From Chrysomallon squamiferum (lineage: Eukaryota; Mollusca; Gastropoda; Neomphalida; Peltospiridae): DNA of 64,000 nt. Below, piece by piece: positions 48,511 through 62,099 of this stretch; within the stretch, counting starts at the first letter, position 1; every line of letters starts with the position of its first letter. The DNA lies in contig CM022670.1 in the NCBI GenBank assembly GCA_012295275.1, positions 3,579,264-3,643,263 on the forward strand, given 5' to 3'. The position numbers and the translations under genes are program-made. Under the pieces are notes generated by a model. That model did no database searches. It saw nothing but the letters and a program-made list of their open reading frames with translations, and was not told where the DNA came from.

Positions 48511-50890
48511 ATAATACTTTCATACATCTTAATTCATTTTAACTATATCTATGATAAGGTATTTAAATAATAATAATTAAATCTATTTTTATTTATTTAT
48601 TTATTTATTTACATGGAGTTTTATGGCATTTTGGAAATAGTATAAATATGATTTAAATTTATTTTTTTCAAAAAAAGATAATAATTCCATTTTAGTGATT
48701 TCATCTACACTGCACACACACAGATGGGATTTTTTTTTTTTTTTCTCTGACAAAAGGATTTGTTCTATTGTCAAAGTAACTAGGAATATTAAGCAAATAG
48801 GATGACATTTATAGGAGGAAAAAAAAAAAAAATTTTATTTCCTCAAGGACTTTTGTGTAGAAAATGACAGCAAGCAGAATCTTTGAAATATCATTCCTGA
48901 TGTGACTGAAGTAACAAAGAAGTAAGAAAACCACTGTGGTATTAAGTAATAAATAATATTGTTATTTTTCCATGTACAAATATCATGTGCTGTACTGGTA
49001 ACTAATAAGCAGCAAGATATTCTTAAACATAAACCTTCCCATAAACAGCAAAACTTAGAATGCAGCTTTTGAAATATCATTTGAGGTATGCTGGCTGGAT
49101 TGGGAAACAGATGAAGGGGAACATCATGAACGATTGATCCTGTGATGAAAATATTTCTGTGCAGCAGTGTGCAATTCAGCTGTAGCAAGATCTCTCCACT
49201 GATTTAAGAAAGAAAAAAATTAAGCAAATCTGAAAGACTTTAATGATGAAAAACCATTTATTTACAATCAAAATAATTAAGTTATGTTTTGAACACACTT
49301 GTCGCATTCTTTGGATGAAGTAAAGAGGAAGAGAAAGAGTTAGAAAAAAAATTCAGTTTACAGCTTGTATGAAAGTGAAGCCATTTAAATAAATGGATGA
49401 GCAGTAAAATAATAATAATAATAATAATAATAAAATTAAACAAAAATAAATAAAAAATAAAAATCGTAAGAAAGAGATCAAATTAATTTTATGAGTCTAC
49501 ATGAAAACAAGCCAAAAAGGTGTGAACTGAAGCAGCAAAGAATAAAAATAAAAATAAAAAAACAACCCACAACACATGTTCTAATCACAAACGCTGCAAC
49601 CCTTGAATAGGTTTCCCACAAAAACATGGTGGCATGTTATTGCATTCACAATAAATAGCTCATCAAACAAGCATTGGCTTTTTGTGTCAACATGGCATGC
49701 TGGACATTCAACCCACTGCAAAGAGACATGCTTCCGCAAGGAGAAACTCTTTATTTCATTAGTCGCCTGAACATGTATGGATTATTACTTAGCCATTTTA
49801 GACCACTGTCCAAGGTCAGGCCAAAAACATCAAGGAACTGGCTGGTTAGAAAAGAATGGGTGATTATGATATAAAGTTCATTAATGGTTTCTTAACAACT
49901 GGTCTTGACAGAAAGAAAAAAATTAATAATAATAAACTGAAATATAATACTTAGAATGTAAATATTTAAAAAAAAAAATTAAAATATACTTTCTGCTTAC
50001 TGAATGACCATAATAAGGATTACATTAATACTAATAGAATTTTTTTAGGATTTTTAAAAATTCAATTGCTTTTTTTTTTCATTTTTGGATTTTTTATTTT
50101 GATTTTTTTAGAACTCTCTCTTTCTCTTCACATGTTTAATTGCAAAATCTGTTTCTGACTAGAAAATGATTCAGAGATTAAAAAACACAATGACAGAATT
50201 ACAAGACCAAATGTCAAAACAAATAAACAAAAGAATACTCAGAATTTAATTAATAACCATTGTCTGATGGATTTGACAACTTCTAAATCTTTTTAAAGCC
50301 ATCTAGACAATACATACAAAAATACATACATGGAGACTATGTACAAGAAACAGAGACAGAGAGAAGGAGTGAGACAAATACACCATGGAAAAGAGAGAAA
50401 GAAAGAGTGTGAGAAGGCAGATAGAGAGAAAGTGACAGAGATGGACACACATAGACAGACAGAGAAAAAAAGCCCATTTTATTTCTAATAAAGAAACAGG
50501 AATAGCATTTTTCTTTCTCTTAATTTTTTTCCATCTTTTCCATCCTTGTCTAATGATGTTCATAAAAACCAAATGCAGTGCATGTTTACTTGTGTGCAGT
50601 GATTTATTAAACTGCAAAATTTGTTTGTCTTCAAGCTTTATTGCCTGTGATATTGTGACATGGAAGCAAACTGCACTGAGCTGTGATTAAAGGTTTCTTT
50701 CCCTGTACTTTACACAAACTGCTTCATGCTGATTATTAAGCCATACATCTTCAATGCAAAGTACTGAACTGATAAACAGCTGCTTAAAATCACATCAAAA
50801 TACATAACATTATTAATGGTTGCTAGCATTAAATGGTTTTTTACAATGGTAATATGAAATAGAAAACCTGTAAGCAGCAAGTTACCTTCA
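48511..50890. other. no gene recognised
   Basis: CpG-poor AT-rich sequence. GAAATATCATT recurs at about 48,882 and 49,071 with similar flanks (a diverged duplication). A more complex stretch at 49,570-49,870 has an open frame but no recognisable protein. Confidence 0.55.
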
Positions 50891-50895
50891 TGTAT

Positions 50896-51000
50896 GTATG
50901 TGTGTGTGTGTGTGTGTGGTGTGTGTGTGTGTGTATGAGTGTGTGTGTATGTGTGTGTGTAGTGTGTGTGTGTGGTGTGTGTGTATGAGTGTGTGTATGA

Positions 51001-51035
<35 letters not shown>

Positions 51036-51063
51036 TGTGTATGTGTGTATGTGTGTGTATATA
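50896..51063. repeat. imperfect (GT)n microsatellite
   Basis: About 165 bp of GT with recurring GTATGAGTGTGTGT and TGTGTGGTGTGTGT interruptions, showing duplication of longer segments. Confidence 0.96.
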
Positions 51064-52184
51064 TGTATAATATTTTAAATTAAGAAGATAATAATGCATT
51101 CAGTATAATTGTCAGTGGAACCCAGGTTTGAATGGGAAAACGTTAAAAAGAAAAGAAACAGACTAAATAAATTTAGTACATTTCAAAATGATTGTTTTAA
51201 TTCTATTTTTAAAAGAATTCTTTTGATGATAACAAAGTAAAAAAAAAAAAAATATATATATAACAAGTTATGAAAAAAAGACATGTGATGTTGCCTCTTT
51301 CCAATTTTGTTTTTCTAGCACAGAATTGCTTAAACAAGATACAACTGACAGACTGACAGAAACTCCAACTTTGCCACTGATTTACTCTGTACTGCTTGTT
51401 AACCATTATTATCAGAAAATAAATAACTGGCAAGAACCCATCTCTCTTTTTTTTTTTTCTTTTTTTTTTTTCAAAAGAAGACAGTCATCCTTCAGTCTCG
51501 TTTTGGGCTGATTACATTAATATCACATTTTATTATTAATAAAATTTTCTCAAGAACAAATAAAAACACCATCAGGAAGACGACAAAAAAATGTGCATCA
51601 AGTAATATTTCCACATGTAAAACATATGTTATGCAGACACTGGGAGAGGAAAGGTTTTTTTTGTCTAGATTATGAAAAAACACTGTTTGGAAGGCTACAT
51701 GAAACGTTTATTAATAATTAACACTCACACTGGTAATACTCAAAGTTAAGCAGACATTGGGACTACATTCAAGTGCTGGCTTCCTATCCAAGCTAAATGA
51801 AAAAGTGTTTAGACACTAAAAATATTCTCTTCTTTTATTTTCTCATTAATTTAGCACTGTGAAGACAACAGAAGAACGCTGAAACTGAAACAGAGTGATC
51901 ACTTGAGGAGAGAAGGGTTCAAGGATCATTCCCCCTAAATGCATAAACTGGGGTATATCAGATTTCTGCTACTTACTGTTGGAAAAGCAAGAACTGTTTC
52001 TTTTTTAAAGATCACAATGTATTCCAGTATGGCTTCTGTAAATCTGCAAATCTGCTTACCAAATCCATGGATTGTTAATGCAAAAGACTGCATGTGTATG
52101 GCTGCTGTATGGTATTAATGAAAAATAAAAGTTTCTTCTGATATCTTTGGAGGAAATACACCAAATATCTGAAGTGACATAACC

Positions 52185-52185
<1 letters not shown>
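51064..52185. other. no gene recognised
   Basis: CpG-poor AT-rich sequence with poly(A) at 51,239-51,252 and a TC/T-rich run at about 51,446-51,472. No convincing exon on either strand. Confidence 0.55.
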
Positions 52186-52282
<97 letters not shown>

Positions 52283-52302
52283 TAATAATAATAATAATAA
52301 TT
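52186..52302. repeat. (AAT)n microsatellite
   Basis: About 115 bp of AAT with two phase slips, continuing as degenerate ATG/ATA units to about 52,345. Confidence 0.97.
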
Positions 52303-52345
52303 TTAATAACAGTAATAGTAATAATAATAAAAATGATGATGATGA

Positions 52346-53742
52346 TAGTTAATAATAATCATAACAAAAACAATGACAGTAATAACAAAATGTTTAAATA
52401 AGTTTGTCTATGTTATAATGATGTTTGAAGTCTAACAGCGAGAAAATCAGTCGGTGAGTTTCAATTATCTCCACTGAAACAAATGATGGAAATTCTAAAT
52501 CTTATGATGAAAAAAAAACAAAAAATAAACCTACATGGCCTGTTTCTGCCTTTAAAACAAAACAGTCTGTTAGCTGCTAGGCTGGACATACAAAGACCTT
52601 GACATTGGAAGTCAGTTCAGCTGGACAGTGTTTGTGTTAGAATGTTAGACACACAGAAGCAGTAAACAGGGAACAAAACACATGGTCCATGTGTTTGAGC
52701 TACAGGGAAAAAACGGTGAATTCTGACCTGTATTTATTACATACATACAGTTTATTGTATTTCTTACCTACACTTCAAGTAGTGTGTTGTTTTATAATTT
52801 TATTTCATTCCATATGTTTCATATATATATTTTTTTTTTTTTTATATTTGGCTTTTTAAATCTTATTATTATTATTATATTTTTATTTGTTTACTTCTTT
52901 AATTCTTGTTTTATTTTTATTTAGTTCCAATGTACACACACATACAAACACATACAAACACACACAAAACACACACACACACACACACACGCACACATAC
53001 AGATATATATACATAAACGCTTTTTTTTTTCTTTGTTTTTCTTTCTTGTGGTTTTTAATTTACTTTATTTTCAAAGATTTTTCTTATTTAAATTTGTTTT
53101 CTTCTTCTTCATTTTCGTGCTTGTCTGGGCTGATTTTAAAGTGGATTAGTTAAAATCAGGAGTTGTTAAACACACAGCCCATATCTGTCACAGTTAATAA
53201 GATATTTGTGTTAACCTGAGTCTGTTAAGTCTTTCATTATCCCCCAGTGTGTGCTAAATAGCGACTATGTTGTTTTTAACTCTATTACCTAACTGAATGC
53301 TTTAAGCCACAGCAGTTTTCTTTTCGGTATGTAAACATGTTTTTTAACTGGATTTCTAAAATAAAGAATGACTGTCTATGGTTTTAATTTAAAATATTAA
53401 TAATAATGATGATAATGATGATGATTTAATATAATAGAAAATAAAATTTAAGCAACTGATTTTTTGTTGTTGTTTTTAAACAATTTTCTGTGGTACCAGT
53501 TCTTATTATTATGTTTATAATTACATTAAAATACATGTGAATGCATATATATATAATTTTTAAAAGCTTCTTTTTTAGTTGCATGCCAAATTATTGTTAC
53601 TTCTAACTTTTTTATATTTATTTATTTATTTGCTGTTATTATTACTATTTTTAAAGGCTTTTATCACATTCCAAAGTAAAATATTGTGCTAGCCAAAAAT
53701 TTGAAATATAGAACAGCAGGGTAAAAAAAAAAAAAGAAGGAT

Positions 53743-53775
<33 letters not shown>

Positions 53776-54349
53776 GAAAGAAAACAATTTTCAAAAATTC
53801 CAAAATCTGCCATAAACAGGGGGAAAAAAAGGAAAAAAGGAAAAAGAAAGAAAGAAGAAAAAGTAGAAAGTAAATAAACAGATTTGGCATCTAAAGTGGC
53901 AGAAAAAGACAAGTGGGTCTGTACATAACAGAAATTCTGAAGACTTCTAAAAATACATGTGGTTCAGTAACCTTCATCTTGGCTGTGAAGATTTTGGCAT
54001 TTTACAAAAGTTTTCTTAGATTTAAACTTCGAAGTACAATGAAATTTGGGTATAATATTTGTTATAATATTTTGAAGATTATAAATTATAAATAAACCCA
54101 AAACAACTTTTAGTAATAATTTAAATAATAATAACAAAAAAAACCCAAAATTATATATATATATATAAACAATCCCAATAATAAATAAATAAATAAATAA
54201 ATAAAATTAAAATACACATATATATCAATCAGAGTAATCCATGGAGACATTAATTGGCTTCTTCTACTGTATTAATCAGCATAAAAATTTCTCATCTGAC
54301 ACCAAATAATATCTGTGATTAGTCTAAGAAATAATCATATACTGAACTA

Positions 54350-54382
<33 letters not shown>

Positions 54383-54391
54383 GATAATAAC
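52346..54391. other. no gene recognised
   Basis: AT-rich and CpG-poor, with T-rich (52,820-53,130) and A-rich (53,720-53,880) stretches, AC at about 52,964-52,991, AAAT at 54,180-54,205 and ATT at 54,352-54,378. Confidence 0.55.
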
Positions 54392-54630
54392 TACATTCAT
54401 GACATACAAAATATGATCATATATACATGTGCTTTGAACAGACATCAAATGTGTTTTCTGTATAAGACAAGGCAGTGACAGTAAAACAAACTAAAACCAC
54501 CAAGCAACAACTAAACAGTTGTACAGAGACTTGTGCTAACAATTTGATATTAAATATTTACACTGCTCAAACAATGTTCTTATCATCTACACTGTCAACA
54601 GATCTCTTATATTACACTTAATATAGCTTC
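54392..54630 (+). repeat. dispersed repeat, copy B (uninterrupted)
   Basis: It contains ACAAACTAAAACCACCAA (about 54,485), AATTTGATATTAAATATTTA (about 54,540) and TTATCATCTACACTGTCAAC (about 54,583) in one piece. Each matches part of copy A at 33,915-34,450 in reverse complement. I do not know the family. Confidence 0.75.
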
Positions 54631-55705
54631 ATAAAAAAAAAAATTATTTAAAAAAATATAAAAAAATCTTTAAAAACGGAGGTAAAAGTACATAACTCAG
54701 CACAATTGTGATAAAATGTTGAGGTATGAAAATTGCCAGAGTAAAAAACAAACAATTACGCTCAGTCTGTGTGGACTTTTTGTACTCGTGTGTACATCAG
54801 GCTTGCCAGAATGATTAACATGGAAATCTGATCTTTGTACTGTGTGATAAATGTTGTATTAGTTACCCTGACATTTTAACCCCTCTGATTAAATCTTGTA
54901 TAGAGTCATTCATGTACTGCCATACAAAAATAAAAGCTTTAACATACAAAATATTAAAAGTCGCCCATTTCGTCAAAATCACTTTTCTTTCGTTCTTTCT
55001 TTCCCCTACACATACATATAGACACATTTGTGTCTTTTGTGTGTCTTTTATGTGTGTATGTGTGTGTGTGTGTGTATGTCTGTATTTGTGTATGCATGCA
55101 TGTGTATATGTATATATATGTACATTGTGTATGTATGTTTAATCTTTTTGTCAACGTATAGTTAGTCATTTCCCAATCTAACAGTGACACCCAATTGGTG
55201 CATCAAATATTAAGCTATGGAATGTTTATTAAAAAGTCCAACATAAAAGATACCATGTTGTTAAATAAAAATAATAAGAGATCCTGATGAACAAGATATT
55301 CCTTTGCTATCTCTCTTTTATTTATGTATCTGTGTAATGTCCTTTTATTTCATTTAACATTATGTAACACAGCTATGCGACCTGTTACTCAACAGGTGAA
55401 AAGTCATCTATAATGATTTACTTTCTGCACATTGTTCTACATGTGTGAAGTAAAGAAAATTATCATGTTGCCTGTGAACCTGTGCTGATGTAAGATATTT
55501 ATCTCTGTGAGAAGAATACTAAGATAACATCTTTTTAACAGAGTTCAGACAAAATGGATCTGGTTAAATAGAAAATTAAAAACACATTTAATTTGTTTTT
55601 TTATCATACACATATACATACACACATACATACATATATATATACACACACACATATACATACACATAGATTCATACATATTTACCTTAATATATACATA
55701 CATAC

Positions 55706-55749
<44 letters not shown>

Positions 55750-56400
55750 CACACAAACACATACATGTATAAATAAATAAAATAAAAACCCCAGCAAACT
55801 GCATTAGGATAGCAAGCAGTCTTTCATTTGATCACTACATTTAAAAAAAAAAAATAAAAAAATAACATCAATACAATAGCTGACACTAAACAGTAATATT
55901 AACTTGACAAGAGATGTTGATACATATCAACTTATTCATTTGGTCACATCTGAAACTATTGACAGAAAAAACAAAAGTAAAAGAAAAAAAGAATCAGTCC
56001 CTTAAAATCTACAAAGCACAAAACACAAATTGTAATATTTTTTTTTTTTTTTTTTTTTTTCCTTGATACAATCATACACAATAAGAATAGACTAACATGT
56101 ACACAGTATGTCAACACACACGTAGCAAACCATATGTAAGATATTTGTTTTTTCAAGGCCAGCTGCTAATGGAAGAAAAAAAAAAAAAATGTTAAATCAA
56201 CATATATCAGGTTGTGCCTTTTGTGTTTCAAATGACCTACTATATCAGGTGGACAGTACTTCAAGCCCAGCTAAGAAACCTATAGAAAATACCCTGAATT
56301 AAATTAACTGATGTACTGCTGAGGATCAGTCCTCTAATTTATCATAGGAAGCTGGCTGTAAGGGGAAAACAGATCAATTAATTTATTTATACAAATAAAA
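54631..56400. other. no gene recognised; GT/AC/AT tracts
   Basis: It holds a GT/TATG zone at 55,050-55,130, AC/TATA-rich sequence at 55,605-55,760, a T run at 56,038-56,060 and an A run at 56,176-56,189. Confidence 0.6.
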
Positions 56401-56404
56401 TCTT

Positions 56405-56860
56405 TGACCATCAGAGAGCAGTAGCTAGAACAAAAAATGGATACACAATCCTTAGACCACTCACAGAGCAGTGGTTAGAACAGGCAACTGATCAAAGAAC
56501 TTTGAAGTAAGGATCAATACTATAATGTCATCACTGAGCACTACTTGGAATGTGAAACACACAAATGGACTTGCTGGTCATGATCATTCCTTTGCACCTA
56601 TCACAGAACACAGGATGGATTCAAACAAATAAATTTCATCCACATTCACTGAAATGGATAAGGATAAATAAGGATAAATCATTTCATCAGGTGTGGAGCA
56701 TGATGTACAATGAGAAACAGACAGCTAGAGGATGATGGATTGAAAAGGCTAAACAAAATAAAGATCAAAGAAAACCCATATAATGATAAATTCATCAGTG
56801 GAGCAATAGCTGAATGGGAAAAAAACCCAGTCAAAAGGAAACACGTTACTCCATAAGCTG
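56405..56860. repeat. very degenerate tandem array (GAGCA-TAGCT-GAA phrase)
   Basis: A phrase like CAT-CA--GAGCA-TAGCTAGAA recurs near 56,411, 56,461, 56,529 (decayed), 56,600 (decayed), 56,690 and 56,789 with 50-105-bp spacing. It is weakly supported because copies are strongly diverged. Confidence 0.45.
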
Positions 56861-57659
56861 AGCTCTCTACAGTTCATGCTATTTATGTCAAAAGCTGTAG
56901 TAAGAATAATTATCATGTATAACCATACTAATCATGGAAATAATAATGACGAAGAGGCCATGACCAGATGCTATATGGCAATTACTGAGAATATGACATT
57001 GACTGTATCCTTGTTTCAGTCAGTTCTGCATCAGTAATGACTGAAGATCCAATAGTGAAAAATACCACACTGGCAACATGTATCAACTGATAATCTCAAA
57101 TTAACATGCTGATCTAGAATGCAAAGTTAACAATTCAGCTTCATTCAGAAAATACCTCAGTACAATAGCCAAATGCAGAATAAAATAAGATTATAATTGT
57201 TTATAATAATAATAATAAGCAGAGTAACAACAACAACAAAATGATGGTAATGATCGTCATCAACATCATTAAAAGGAAGAAAAGAAAAAACCAGTAACAC
57301 GACAAGACAAAATGTAATTTAAAATGACAAACCAGTTAATTAAAATCTGAAGATGGTGAATCTGTTACTAATGGATCAAACTGAATATTAACAAATTATG
57401 TACACCGAGACATACAACACAACACAACACAGAAACTGTTCCAGTAATCAGTATAACAACATTCAGAATCTGATCTGGATTCACATCACAAGACATATCT
57501 GACCTATAACTTACACAGACAAGTGGCAGCAATCATAATAACAATAAATTGATGTTGATTTTAACAGTGAAATCAAATATAAGCTTGATAATATTGTTAA
57601 TATTAGATGTTTCAAACTGTCTTCTTAGTGCAACTTTGACATTTGTATCTGTGCCTATA

Positions 57660-57990
57660 ACTGATTTGTTACTGCTGCTGTGACTCTACTTCATCTGCTG
57701 CTACTCATACCACTGTTACTTCCATTACAACTACGATTCTACTACTGCTACTTCTGCTGCTACTTTTCCACTACTACTTCCACTGCAACCATTTATACTA
57801 TTACTTCTTTTTCTGCTACTTCCACTATCATTTTCACTGCAGCTGATACTCAGCTCTTACTACGTCTACCACAACTACCACCACCACCACTACTACTACT
57901 ACTACTACTTCCACCACAAATGTTACTCTCTACTGCTACTTCTTCTGCTGCCCATCCTACCACAACTTCCACAACACCTACTGATTACTA
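57660..57990. repeat. degenerate CTN trinucleotide tract
   Basis: About 320 bp of CTA, CTG, CTT, CCA and ACT-type triplets (ACTACTACT, CTGCTACT, CCACCACC). The Leu/Thr/Ser open frame over it is a repeat translation. It is an old trinucleotide microsatellite with accumulated point changes. Confidence 0.85.
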
Positions 57991-58600
57991 GATGCTTTCA
58001 AACTGCAATGCCGAGGTAAACTGTGTCTCTGTTTGTGTAACAGTGAGACAACATGTCAGTGGTGATATACCTGACGTGTGTAACAAATACAACACAATAT
58101 TTATATTTGTATTCTGCTCAGTTTGACACTCTTCATAATCACAGGGCTCCTCTTTCACAGCCAGTTTAACAGCACAGCTGAGTCCAGCCCACGACTGGTT
58201 TATTACAGGCAATGAAGATGGGTTATAGAGTCAGATGGAGGAATGTCACCCATGCTGATTTGTTTTAGGAATAATTCTTTTCACGTCTTGTATTTCACTT
58301 ACTATGAGATCAAATGAATGCTTTTGTAGTCCATCCCAGCCAACACAGTAGAAAATAGAATAAAATAAAATGAAATAAAACAAAACAAAACAAAATGACT
58401 CACTGAAAAGATATTTCTAACTTAAGTTTAAATAATGTAATCACTATACCTTTGTTTAGGTAAAAGAAAATATAATTTATACGTTTTCATATACTCTGCT
58501 CAGAAACCTTTCCATTAAATTTTAGTGTTGATAAAACATTCCTACATATATAACCCTAAATGAATGAAAAGAAATAAATGAAAAAGAAAAAACGCTGATA
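57991..58600. other. no gene recognised with confidence
   Basis: More complex sequence with a few CpG at 58,000-58,260, including a possible exon discussed as a finding; then A-rich AAAAC/AAAAT sequence at about 58,345-58,400. Confidence 0.5.
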
Positions 58601-58955
58601 AAATAAAATTTCAAATGAAGGGTAATTTAATTCATGTTTTCTTTATCTGATGCACCATACATACACATATGTCACAACTCAATATAATCCAAATTTGTGA
58701 AGAGAACTGAAATCATCTATGAAGTTCTTATAGCAAAATCTACCACAGTGGCTTACATGCACACTGAAATAAAATTTCAAATGAACTACAATTTAATTAT
58801 TTCATCTTGGATGCACCATGCATCCATATTCATCAAGACTCAATATAATAAAATTTCTGAAGAAGAAAAAAAAGAAAAGAAATCATAATCATCTATGAAA
58901 TTGATAGCAAACTCCAGTACAATGACCTACCTGCATACTAAGATAAAATTTCAAA
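58601..58955. repeat. about 166-174-bp tandem repeat, two copies and a start
   Basis: The phrase A(A/G)ATAAAATTTCAAA starts at 58,601, 58,767 and 58,941. Shared internal phrases include GATGCACCAT, ACTCAATATAAT, ATCATCTATGAA and TAGCAAA. Copies are about 75-80% alike by eye. Confidence 0.88.
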
Positions 58956-59401
58956 CACTCTATATTTGCAATGATAAACTGATCAAGTATAGATAGTACT
59001 GACAAAATGAACTTGTAACTACAATATATATTTTTTTATCTCTCTCACCTGTGTTGGTCATTCACGTGTTGGTCATTCACATATTGACCTACAGAAGGTC
59101 AAGAACAGACAGAGAGATATTAGCTGCACAGTAAATGGAATCCTGATATAAAGTCTGTTTGCTTTGCTGTCTTAAGTGACGAGCACAATTGTTAAAACAC
59201 TCAGGTTCAAATGTGGGGTAATACAGTTTTAATAAACTGTTATTCTACTCAGCCATGTTGTGGGTTAGGTTTTCCTTTTACACACATTTCTGTCCTTGCA
59301 CACTGAATTAGGGATTAATTGGGGTGTTTAAAGAGAAGCAAATGTTCACATATATATATATATATCCTATCCTTCGTTTTCATACCTCTCCCATCTCCAC
59401 A
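58956..59401. other. no gene recognised
   Basis: It includes a short direct repeat GTGTTGGTCATTCAC (about 59,051 and 59,067) and the first member of a GTTTGCTTTGCTGTCTTAA-type dispersed phrase (59,157). Confidence 0.55.
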
Positions 59402-59590
59402 GCTTGTATGGTTGCAAAGATTTATCTAGCTGAACATCAACAGTAATGAGTAAATCTGAGCAGTTTTAACCAAATTTTGAAACTTCTCCATCTTGTGATA
59501 CTGCAAAGATTCATCTTGCTGAACATAAATAATAATAATAAAATAAAATTCTGAACTAATTTTAACTAAATGTTTCAATCTCGTATTCTG
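59402..59590. repeat. about 91-bp tandem duplication
   Basis: GCAAAGATTTATCTAGCTGA (59,414) and GCAAAGATTCATCTTGCTGA (59,503) begin matching segments that also share GAACAT, CTGA, TTTTAAC and TTTTGAAAC/TGTTTCAATC. Copies are diverged. Confidence 0.8.
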
Positions 59591-60273
59591 AAAAGCCCTT
59601 TGAACCTTTGAAAGTATTTTATGCATTGGCAATTCAATTTTTAAAATTATTTTTTTTCCTTATTATATGCAATATTTGTACAGCCTAGTATCTTTGGATC
59701 CACTGCAGTGGGATCAATATGGTGTTGAAACATTTGCTATGATTATCTGCTACATGAAATTTTACTTTTCCTAAATTTGTTTTGGAAATTTTAATCTCTT
59801 CACAAGCTATAATAACAATAGTGAAAAAAGATAATAAGGAAAGACAGAATGGGAGAATAGAGAGAAAGACAGAGAAAGAAAGAAAGAGAAATGCAGAATA
59901 TGAGAGAAAGAGAGAGAGAGAAGATGACAGAATGAATGAATATTTAACAACATCCTAGAATACGAGAAACACAACAGAACAGTACAATGAACTTGAAAAG
60001 TTTTTGAAGACAATGTCTAAACAAACATCTGCTTTAACTGAAAGTTACAACTGACATGGAACTGTACTTTACACTGTGTTTGTTCTGCTGTCTAAAGACA
60101 TCAGCAGCACCACTTTGGTGGCTTCCAGGTCAATTTCAACAATTAATGTAACATTAAAATCTGATCTTAGTCAACTGCTGTTACTGTGTATCACTTGGAA
60201 TTCTACTTTTCATCTTGTTTGTTTTGCTGTGTAAATGCAAGATAACCATTTAATCATTATGCATTAGTTTCCT

Positions 60274-60285
<12 letters not shown>
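59591..60285. other. no gene recognised; related GGAA..TTTGTTCTGCTGT phrases
   Basis: GGAACTGTACTTTACACTGT (60,058) and GGAATTCTACTTTTCATCTT (60,198), each followed by GTTTGTT(C/T)TGCTGT, are related to 59,140-59,175. A GAAAGA-rich run lies at 59,840-59,925. Confidence 0.6.

Positions 60286-60334
<49 letters not shown>
60286..60334. repeat. (AT)n microsatellite
   Basis: About 48 bp of AT, self-complementary, able to form a cruciform. Confidence 0.97.
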
Positions 60335-60337
<3 letters not shown>

Positions 60338-60793
60338 ATAATAAATGTAAAATTTAAAAAAAAATCAATATCTCTATTTCTCCAATTAACTGTAAGTAGT
60401 CAGATTTCTCTCTACTACTTAGACATCTCCAACCTACTAATTCACCAGTTTAAATTAAAAGACTTGGCTGCAATTATGAGGATAGATCCTAGAATCTACC
60501 ATGCCTTAGGCAAGACAAGATATACATTTCCTTTGAGTCTAAATTGCACTTCTTCAAAACTAACATAAGATAAGATATCCAAAAGACATGCTTAATACTT
60601 AGATATTAGTTATATTTTCATTTTCATAATTTATGAAGAGAGAGAGAGAGAAAAAGACAAAGCAGAGACAAACACACATACATACATACATACATACATA
60701 CACGAACTTACACATAAATACACCTGTATATACACGTACATATATAAGGATATAAAAATACATACACACATATATAGAAATTATACACATAAT

Positions 60794-60832
<39 letters not shown>

Positions 60833-61989
60833 CATATATATATATATACACAAATACATATAAAAGAGAGACTGAGAGAGATGAATAACTTAATATTTGT
60901 TCACATGACTTGAAACAAATTTCATATATATATATATATATTTCTGAAACAAATTGTGGATTATAGTGCATGATAAAGAAATTGAATAAAAAGAGAGAAA
61001 AAGTGATAAATGGTGGATCACGTTAGCAAGCTAAATCTTCACCAGCTAATTTTAGAAAGTTTGTCACATTTAATGTCATGTACCTGACATTTTAATATTT
61101 CTCTTCTTTTTTTTTGCCTGAACTGTAAAACAATGCATGGACAGAGTCTTGACATTGTACAGGATGTAGAGAAATATATAATTTAATTCTTAAAAAAACC
61201 ACTCTGTCTTGGACTATGATATATGACAGATAAACGTAAACCCAAACTTTGGAAATAAAATACATGCACACATACATACACATACATACACAAAAATATA
61301 AACGAATTATGAAAACTAAAATGGATTCATTTTAAAAATTATTGTAAGAAAATTTGAAAACCAAAAGACAAAAAAAAAAAAAAATCCCACAAATCAAGGA
61401 ATAAAAAGAATGATGAAGAAAGACAAGTTAAATTTTAAATTTTAATCAGTTTTGAAGTTCAGAAATTCACAGAGGCTCAAAGAGGTTGTACAAAACAGGA
61501 ACAATTTCATCCTTTTCTTCCTTTCTTTTTTGTGAGACTGTTGATGTCAGGTCTACTTGACACAAAGCAGTGATATGTGTCAGCTGATAATCTAATAATA
61601 CACACACAGAGCAGCAGCAGTCACAGAGAGAGAGAGAGAGAGAGACTGGGTGGGTAGGAAGGCAGGAACAGTCTCATCTCTTTACCTTGAGCTCAGGACA
61701 AAAATACACATAATACATTTATCACCACACCTAAATGTTACATTCGTGCCCTAAGGGACTTCAGTATTTAAAATGCATTATACACATCACAGAGATCAAA
61801 AGAATTTTTTAACCTACATGTTTTGGTGTAAAAATAAACGTTATTTCTATTTATTTCTGCACAGTTTAACCAGGATTTAAATATAATGATGCCCCCAACA
61901 GGTCTTTTTTTGTTTACATTTATTTTGCAAAACAAAATAATTATTACTAAATACTCCAAGTTTCTATACTCTGAAGAATAGTTTGATAT

Positions 61990-61992
<3 letters not shown>
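60335..61992. other. no gene recognised; dinucleotide tracts
   Basis: AC/CATA-rich sequence at 60,665-60,855, an AC run at about 60,799-60,831, GA at about 61,626-61,645 and an A run at about 61,371-61,384. Confidence 0.6.
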
Positions 61993-62059
<67 letters not shown>

Positions 62060-62061
62060 TC

Positions 62062-62095
<34 letters not shown>
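61993..62095. repeat. (AC)n and (GA)n microsatellites
   Basis: A pure AC run to about 62,052, then after a short break a GA run at about 62,065-62,091. Confidence 0.97.

Positions 62096-62099
<4 letters not shown>

Noticed and set aside
57680-57991. 103-residue Leu/Thr/Ser frame
   Set aside because: Translation of a degenerate CTN trinucleotide tract.
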